Origin: Bacillota bacterium
Lineage (GTDB): Bacteria > Bacillota > Clostridia > Lachnospirales > Lachnospiraceae
Direction of reading: 5' to 3'
Length of the DNA: 18,645 nt
Assembly: GCA_023414985.1 (NCBI GenBank)
Contig: JAEZLY010000142.1
Coordinates: 1-18,645, forward strand
The notes below the pieces were generated by a model that was not told the DNA's origin, did not search any database, and saw nothing but the letters and a program-made list of their open reading frames with translations. This document shows positions 15,075-18,645 of this stretch, piece after piece. How positions within the stretch are numbered: the first letter of the stretch is position 1; the number at the start of each line of letters is the position of its first letter. The position numbers and the translations under genes were made by a program.

Positions 15075-15111
15075 AAAGTAGCCAGGCTACTACCCCAAAC
15101 GCCTATTTCAT
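15063..15111 (+). other. nested inverted repeats over the kinase stop codon
   Basis: A nearly perfect 15-bp dyad AGTAGCC-A-GGCTACT (15077-15091) is enclosed by outer arms ATGAATAGG (15063-15071) and CCTATTTCAT (15102-15111), which pair with a one-base bulge. The outer arm starts within the last kinase codons. It may protect the 3' end or assist the terminator about 30 bases on. Confidence 0.45.
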
Positions 15112-15137
15112 ATTATTTGCCCACATATCGTTATAAA

Positions 15138-15169
15138 CATAAAAAGAGGGATTAACCCCTCTTTTTATG
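15138..15169. terminator. bidirectional Rho-independent terminator
   Basis: A 13-bp stem (15138-15150 with 15157-15169) with a six-base loop, a GAGGG/CCCTC core and A5/T5 flanks works in both directions. It lies between the convergent kinase gene (stop 15074) and DUF3795 gene (stop 15200). Confidence 0.9.
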
Positions 15170-15176
15170 CGTCAGG

Positions 15177-15206
15177 TCTCTACTATTCTCTACTTTTCTC
15201 TACTTT
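15177..15206. repeat. three tandem copies of a 10-bp unit at the DUF3795 stop
   Basis: TCTCTACTAT at 15177-15186 is followed by two identical TCTCTACTTT units, 15187-15196 and 15197-15206. The third copy spans the stop codon (15200-15202, read leftward) of the DUF3795 gene. Confidence 0.75.
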
Positions 15207-15532
15207 TTGAATGCTTCCAGTCTTTCCCGCGCGTTCTGATCATAGTCAATAATATCCTTTACCTTACCGCAGGGGAAGGTATCACAGCTGCCGCAGTTAC
15301 TGTACTGCTTTTCTGTACTGCAGCTTCGGATATTACAATTATCACAATGGAAAAAGCGTTCTTCTGACAGGCACCCTCTGCAATACATCTGCTCTGGTTT
15401 CAACTCTGCATGAAACATCTTCCCCCATTCCTCAGCCGTTTTCTTCCGAAGCTCATCATCGTTATTGACAGTTGCTATGTAGGTCGGACATTCATTACAA
15501 AGCAAACCGCAATAGGCTAATATCTGACTCAT
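15200..15532 (-). CDS. DUF3795 Cys-rich protein
   Basis: This is a 110-residue protein, with AAGGAGG eight bases before the ATG at 15530-15532. It has eleven Cys: CysGlyLeuLeuCys-x2-Cys (8, 12, 15), Cys-x2-Cys (51, 54), Cys-x2-Cys (63, 66), Cys71, Cys80-x2-Cys83 and Cys88. This spacing and the CGLxCxxCP opening are typical of DUF3795, a small family common in anaerobes and thought to bind zinc or iron-sulfur; the function is not known. The protein is soluble, with no signal peptide. It is a single gene, convergent with the kinase gene and sharing its terminator. The stop codon lies in a tandem 10-bp repeat, so small length changes there would alter the C-terminus only if they removed the first TAG. 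Confidence 0.88.
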   Translation of the reverse strand: MSQILAYCGLLCNECPTYIATVNNDDELRKKTAEEWGKMFHAELKPEQMYCRGCLSEERFFHCDNCNIRSCSTEKQYSNCGSCDTFPCGKVKDIIDYDQNARERLEAFKK

Positions 15533-15634
15533 CCTTTCTACCTCCTTATGATTATGTTACTGCTTCCTATTTTGTTACTACGCTATGTCTACCAATGCTG
15601 TCATTGTTCCCTATCACATCTATCATAACGGTAT

Positions 15635-15660
15635 TAATATGACATCTGTATGTCATATTA
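15635..15660. promoter_or_regulatory. 26-bp palindrome, putative operator
   Basis: Perfect 11-bp arms TAATATGACAT (15635-15645) and ATGTCATATTA (15650-15660) flank a CTGT centre. It lies in the divergent gap between the DUF3795 gene and the Ig-like gene. No T-run follows on either strand, so a dimeric regulator site is likelier than a terminator. I could not place a convincing promoter for either gene. Confidence 0.65.
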
Positions 15661-15799
15661 AAAAAGAATATTTTCTGATTTATCTATTGTGGCGAAAAAT
15701 CCTCACTTATTTATCTGTTATGCCAAATGTACTTTACTGCCTATTTATGGTAAGCTTAAGGAAAGCCTGGGCATTTATTCCATCCTAAAGGAGGAGTGT

Positions 15800-16810
15800 A
15801 TGTCTCAATTCAAAAAAGTCTTTCTATCTGTTTTCCTATGTTACCTGATCTTATTTCTGTCTCCCATTGTCCCGACCATTCCCGCAAAAGCTGACTCCCT
15901 TGGTTTTGTGATCTTATCTGAGTACCATGCAACCGTCAATGTCGGAGAGGAATTCTATCTGATTGCGATCACTACCACCGGCGCTATGCCCTCCTGGAAA
16001 AGCAGTTCCTCAAGGATCGCCGCCGTGAATACCTATGGTAAGGTTACCGCTAAAAAGCCCGGTACCGTAACTATAACAGCAAAAATCAAGAATGGAGAAG
16101 CCTCCTGTAAGGTAACCGTAAGAAAGACCACGGTTACCTTGAGCCAGACCTCCCTGTCCCTGGAACGCGGCCAAAGCTTGAGCTTAACAGCTGCTGTCTC
16201 CAGCCGTTCACCGGTGGTCTGGAGGAGCAGTAAGAAAAGTATCGCCACCGTGGATGAGAATGGTCTTGTTACCGCTATTAAGCCGGGAGAGACTACCGTT
16301 ACCGCTGCTGCAGACGGGACAAGCAAAAGCTGCAAAGTTAAGGTGGTTTTTCCTACTGTGAAGCTTAGCACATCGAAAATCAAGCTGTATCGGGGTCAGA
16401 CCGTCAGTCTGACTGCCACTGTCTCGTCCTCTGCTTCCCCCACCTGGAAAAGCAATAAGAAAAGCGTCGCTACCGTAGATGAGAACGGGACTGTTACTGC
16501 ACTAAAACATGGTTCGGCTATCATTACCGCCACGGTAGATACCATTTCCAGAAGCTGTGAAATCATCGTAGAGCCTCCGGATATCACTCTTACCCCTGCA
16601 GAGCTGACTTTATTCACCGGTGAAGAAGCTGTACTGACCGCTTCGGTATCCTCCGGGAACTCAGCTTCCTGGTCCAGCAGTAATTCCAATGTCTGTTCCG
16701 TGGATGAATACGGCAGGATTACTGCCTGGCAAAAAGGCAGAGCCTATATCTACGCTTCAGAAGACGGCACAAAGGTTCGATGTGTCGTACATGTAACTGA
16801 AAAAGAATAA
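15800..16810 (+). CDS. exported protein with four Big_2 Ig-like repeats
   Basis: This is a 336-residue protein. I chose ATG 15800-15802, with AAAGGAGGAG just upstream; the frame opens at 15689 but that stretch has no ribosome site. Residues 1-31 are a signal peptide (SQFKK, hydrophobic 8-24, ProAlaLysAla cleavage site). Four Big_2-type domains of about 73 residues follow at 37-107, 111-183, 186-258 and 261-333. Each has a leading Leu-x-Leu-x-x-Gly strand, a Ser/Thr-Trp-x-Ser-Ser/Asn pair, Val-Asp-Glu-Asn/Tyr-Gly-x-Val/Ile-Thr-Ala and a closing Ile-x-Ala strand. The middle two are most alike. There is no SLH, LPXTG or catalytic domain, so the whole protein is likely a small secreted binding or matrix protein. 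A terminator follows. Confidence 0.9.
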   Translation: MSQFKKVFLSVFLCYLILFLSPIVPTIPAKADSLGFVILSEYHATVNVGEEFYLIAITTTGAMPSWKSSSSRIAAVNTYGKVTAKKPGTVTITAKIKNGEASCKVTVRKTTVTLSQTSLSLERGQSLSLTAAVSSRSPVVWRSSKKSIATVDENGLVTAIKPGETTVTAAADGTSKSCKVKVVFPTVKLSTSKIKLYRGQTVSLTATVSSSASPTWKSNKKSVATVDENGTVTALKHGSAIITATVDTISRSCEIIVEPPDITLTPAELTLFTGEEAVLTASVSSGNSASWSSSNSNVCSVDEYGRITAWQKGRAYIYASEDGTKVRCVVHVTEKE

Positions 16811-16851
16811 CTGTAATTGGAATGAATGCATCAGGCTTAATACCATACCAT

Positions 16852-16892
16852 AGAGCAGTATACCCGGAGCAAACCGGATAGCTGCTCTTTTT
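16852..16892 (+). terminator. Rho-independent terminator of the Ig-like gene
   Basis: AGAGCAG (16852-16858) pairs with CTGCTCT (16882-16888), with an inner TAT..CCGG/CCGG.ATA stem, then a T-run (CTCTTTTTCC). It lies 41 bases after the stop codon. Confidence 0.85.
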
Positions 16893-16917
16893 CCATTTCA
16901 TAATTGATATTTTCAAC

Positions 16918-16968
16918 TAAATAATTAATATTATTAATTTTTATATTAATTATATTAATTTATATATT
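16918..16968 (+). promoter_or_regulatory. 51-base pure A/T block upstream of the stress-operon promoter (UP-element-like)
   Basis: Every base from 16918 to 16968 is A or T. ATTAAT occurs at 16924, 16933, 16945 and 16954, spaced 9, 12 and 9 bases, near the helical repeat. It abuts the -35 box, where an A/T-rich UP element would contact the RNA polymerase alpha subunit. Confidence 0.6.
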
Positions 16969-16995
16969 GACATTTCAAATTGAAAGGTATATATT
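16967..16995 (+). promoter_or_regulatory. consensus promoter of the DUF2089 operon, dyad in spacer
   Basis: TTGACA (16967-16972), a 17-base spacer and TATATT (16990-16995). The spacer contains a perfect dyad TTTCA-AAT-TGAAA (16973-16985) directly after the -35, a plausible repressor or activator site. Confidence 0.8.
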
Positions 16996-17056
16996 AAAGC
17001 CAACAGATAACAAATACCAGAAAAGAGAACTGCTGGATAACAGCAAGGAGGTTAAC

Positions 17057-17446
17057 ATGAAGTATAAAGCACCGGGAAAATGTCCCGTATGCGGTGAAAA
17101 GCTTACGATTACTAAGCTCGGCTGTCCGAAATGCTCCACTGCCATAGAAGGTGATTTCCAGCCCTGCGAATTCTGCAGACTGCCGGAAGAAGATCTTGAA
17201 TTCATCAAGGTGTTCATTAAGTGCAGGGGTAACATCAAGGATGTGGAAAAGGAACTTGGCATCTCCTATCCTACGGTACGCGGAAAGCTCGACACGGTCA
17301 TACGCGGTTTGGGGTTCGAGGTCAGCACGAAGGAGACCCAGAAGGAAAGCGAAGACAAAGCCGCCGCAAAAAACGAAATACTGGATCAACTGTCCAAGGG
17401 TGAGATTACACCGAAGGAAGCAACTGAAAAATTAAAGAATTTATAA
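17057..17446 (+). CDS. DUF2089 zinc-ribbon/HTH protein
   Basis: This is a 129-residue protein. ATG 17057-17059 follows AAGGAGG with good spacing and gives the family N-terminus MKYKAPGKCPVCGEKL; the frame upstream to 16967 starts inside the promoter. Residues 9-40 hold three Cys-x2-Cys pairs (9/12, 23/26, 37/40), a zinc-ribbon pattern. Residues 58-86 form a helix-turn-helix (GNIKDVEKELGISYPTVRGKLD), as in DUF2089. After a charged linker, residues 105-129 (ILDQLSKGEITPKEATEKLKNL) match the short SHOCT-like element that also opens the next protein. It is probably a DNA-binding protein and could control this operon. The gene begins the operon, 20 bases before the next start. Confidence 0.9.
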   Translation: MKYKAPGKCPVCGEKLTITKLGCPKCSTAIEGDFQPCEFCRLPEEDLEFIKVFIKCRGNIKDVEKELGISYPTVRGKLDTVIRGLGFEVSTKETQKESEDKAAAKNEILDQLSKGEITPKEATEKLKNL

Positions 17447-17466
17447 TCATATGGAGGTTTAATTAC

Positions 17467-17910
17467 ATGAGTGAACAACAAAGAATTTTAGAAATGATAG
17501 AAAAAGGACAGATTACTGCAGCTGAAGGCATGGAGCTTCTGGATGCCCTGAATAACAATAAGGAGGCAGAACAGCCTCAAAGTACTGCTGTTGCGATCAA
17601 TACAAAACGTAATTATAAATATCTAAAGATTAAGGTAACCTCGGATAATAAAAGCCTGAATGTCAATGTCAATGTTCCGATCCGCCTTCTGACCACCATC
17701 GGTGAGGTAGCGGATAAGATGAGTAAGGTAATCCCGGCTGACGCAAGAAGAGAGATGGAATCTAAGGGGATTGATATTACCAGCATCGATTTTGCGAAAA
17801 TCATAGAAGAGGTTCTGAACGGCACCCTGGATGATCCCAGTATCGTAGATGTTGAGGCTTGGGACGAAAGCCACAATGCAATGATTAAGGTGAATATCTA
17901 TGTGGAATAG
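17467..17910 (+). CDS. SHOCT-like-domain protein of the DUF2089 operon
   Basis: This is a 147-residue protein, with GGAGG nine bases before the ATG at 17467. Residues 5-29 (ILEMIEKGQITAAEGMELLDAL) are the short helical element seen at the start of YvlB/LiaX-type envelope-stress proteins. A Gln/Ala linker follows, then a mixed alpha/beta domain (about 50-147) with LKIKVTS, NVNVPIRLL, an acidic helix and VDVEAWDE...IKVNIYV. There is no signal peptide or membrane segment. The C-terminal domain is paralogous to the next gene product. Neighbours (DUF2089, YvlD-type membrane protein) suggest a cell-envelope stress module, by analogy with the B. subtilis yvl operon; direct function is unknown. Confidence 0.83.
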   Translation: MSEQQRILEMIEKGQITAAEGMELLDALNNNKEAEQPQSTAVAINTKRNYKYLKIKVTSDNKSLNVNVNVPIRLLTTIGEVADKMSKVIPADARREMESKGIDITSIDFAKIIEEVLNGTLDDPSIVDVEAWDESHNAMIKVNIYVE

Positions 17911-18211
17911 AAGCTTTCGAATCCTTTGGATCAAGGTTCATGTCACGGAAAACGGACATTTCTATATGAACCTTCCGATCTCCCTCTATGCATTTGAAGA
18001 ACTGGCGGATTGTGTTATGGATCTTCTTGCATTAGCCTGCTTCTTTGTTCCAAAGAGTACGAAGCTTTCCTCTCATTCCGTATCAGTACATGATGCAAGA
18101 GAGGTCATGCAGGCTGTTCTCAGAATGTTTGACAGTCTTACCTTTGATGATCCCTATGATCTCGTCGAGGTTGAAACACATAACGTGAAAGTATCCATAA
18201 AAATCAGATAA
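17900..18211 (+). CDS. small protein paralogous to the C-terminal domain of its upstream neighbour
   Basis: This is a 103-residue protein. Its ATG (17900-17902) lies inside the upstream gene, with AAGGTG about seven bases before it; the 11-base overlap suggests coupled translation. The sequence repeats the fold of the neighbour's C-terminal domain: LWIKVHV against LKIKVTS, NLPISLY against NVPIRLL, EELADCVMDL against GEVADKMSKV, a long helix, then FDDPYDLVEVET...VKVSIKI against LDDPSIVDVEAW...IKVNIYV. It lacks the SHOCT-like N-terminus. The two could pair as a heterodimer. No known family recognised; no signal peptide. Confidence 0.78.
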   Translation: MWNRSFRILWIKVHVTENGHFYMNLPISLYAFEELADCVMDLLALACFFVPKSTKLSSHSVSVHDAREVMQAVLRMFDSLTFDDPYDLVEVETHNVKVSIKIR

Positions 18212-18222
18212 AGGAGACAACT

Positions 18223-18564
18223 ATGACAAAACTAATATTAAAATATCTTTCCATTATTGCAACAATCTACCTGCTCTCCATGATTTTCAGTTCCGTAGAA
18301 ATCAGCAGCACTCCGGCTCTTCTCATTCTTGGCCTGGTGCTCTTTGCTGTTAATCTGCTGGTAAAGCCTCTCCTGCTGCTGGTTACCTTACCGCTTAGTA
18401 TACTGACCTTCGGCCTATTCAGCTTTATCGTCAATGCCTGGACCATTATGATGGCTGATGCACTTGTCCCCGGAGTCAACATGGGAGGCTTCTGGCATTC
18501 CCTGCTGGCTGCTTTTATTATAGCATTATTCCAGCACCTGCTCCGTGACACTGCAAAGAAATAA
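18223..18564 (+). CDS. phage-holin-family-4/YvlD-type membrane protein
   Basis: This is a 113-residue protein with AAAGGAGA six bases before the ATG at 18223, 12 bases after the previous stop. Four hydrophobic segments cover residues about 5-22, 29-47, 50-75 and 88-105, with short loops. The VNLLVKPLLLLVTLPLSILTFGLFSFIVNAW segment is the conserved signature of the YvlD (DUF360) family of four-helix membrane proteins. Despite the 'holin' label there is no lysin or phage gene near, and the B. subtilis relative sits in an envelope-stress operon. It is the last gene seen here. The 80 bases after it show no clear hairpin terminator. Confidence 0.9.
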   Translation: MTKLILKYLSIIATIYLLSMIFSSVEISSTPALLILGLVLFAVNLLVKPLLLLVTLPLSILTFGLFSFIVNAWTIMMADALVPGVNMGGFWHSLLAAFIIALFQHLLRDTAKK

Positions 18565-18645
18565 CTCCAATAGGGGCTGGTGCATTATTTTTTATATAGT
18601 TAAGGCAAGGATAACAGGGATCCCTCACACACAGGTTGCCGGACA

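Noticed and set aside
15138..15206. CRISPR-like repeat array
   Set aside because: It is a terminator hairpin plus a contiguous 10-bp tandem repeat, without spacers or cas genes.
15689..15799. Longer N-terminus of the Ig-like protein
   Set aside because: It has no ribosome site, and it would bury the signal peptide 37 residues inside the protein.
18223..18564. Phage holin as evidence of a prophage
   Set aside because: The family name is misleading; there are no other phage genes and the context is a stress-type operon.
18565..18645. Terminator after the YvlD-type gene
   Set aside because: A T-run (TTATTTTTTATA) is present, but I could not form a convincing GC-rich stem in front of it.

Overview
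This window looks like chromosomal DNA from a low- to medium-GC anaerobic Clostridia, most likely Lachnospiraceae. Pointers are the strong AGGAGG-type ribosome sites, sigma-A-like promoters, an SLH-domain surface protein, Ser/Thr-rich exported proteins, a DUF5685/J-domain/membrane-protein gene set, and a DUF2089 stress-type operon. This placement is inference from gene content. There are no rRNA, tRNA, CRISPR, IS or phage genes. No gap between genes exceeds 300 bases.

Region 1 (1-5507, all minus strand) is about the cell surface. A degenerate receiver-GGDEF protein (4512-5390) has its own promoter and terminator. Next come two tandem, paralogous, exported proteins built of beta-type modules (4230-1870 and 1835-588), with a clear promoter upstream and a strong terminator downstream. 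The start of an SLH-domain protein (380-1) runs off the window.

Region 2 (5530-8242, minus strand) holds a translationally coupled trio: DUF5685 protein, J-domain/TPR protein with a Cys-rich tail, and a polytopic membrane protein. A rhomboid protease lies upstream under its own promoter.

Region 3 (8480-15074) looks like an inducible catabolic locus. A TetR-family regulator and an FGGY-family kinase face right. A GSA-aminomutase-like class III PLP enzyme, a two-domain class II aldolase-like protein and an FLVCR-like MFS transporter face left. Between the divergent arms lie two near-identical 14-bp dyads, one at or just past each predicted transcription start, plus a separate 10-bp inverted repeat pair. 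A plausible scheme is uptake (MFS), PLP chemistry on an amino group, phosphorylation (FGGY kinase) and retro-aldol cleavage, with TetR repressing both arms. The substrate and the order of steps cannot be read from the sequence.

Region 4 (15075-16892) contains a bidirectional terminator, a small Cys-rich DUF3795 protein on the minus strand, an almost perfect 26-bp palindrome, and an exported protein with four Big_2 Ig-like repeats.

Region 5 (16918-18564, plus strand) is a four-gene operon. It has a consensus promoter preceded by 51 bases of pure A/T, followed by a DUF2089 zinc-ribbon/HTH protein, a SHOCT-like-domain protein, its tandem paralog without that domain, and a YvlD-type four-helix membrane protein. 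The last 80 bases (18565-18645) show no convincing gene or terminator.

Several genes start inside their longest open frames. I chose starts by Shine-Dalgarno position and family N-termini; two of them (MFS and TetR) use TTG.
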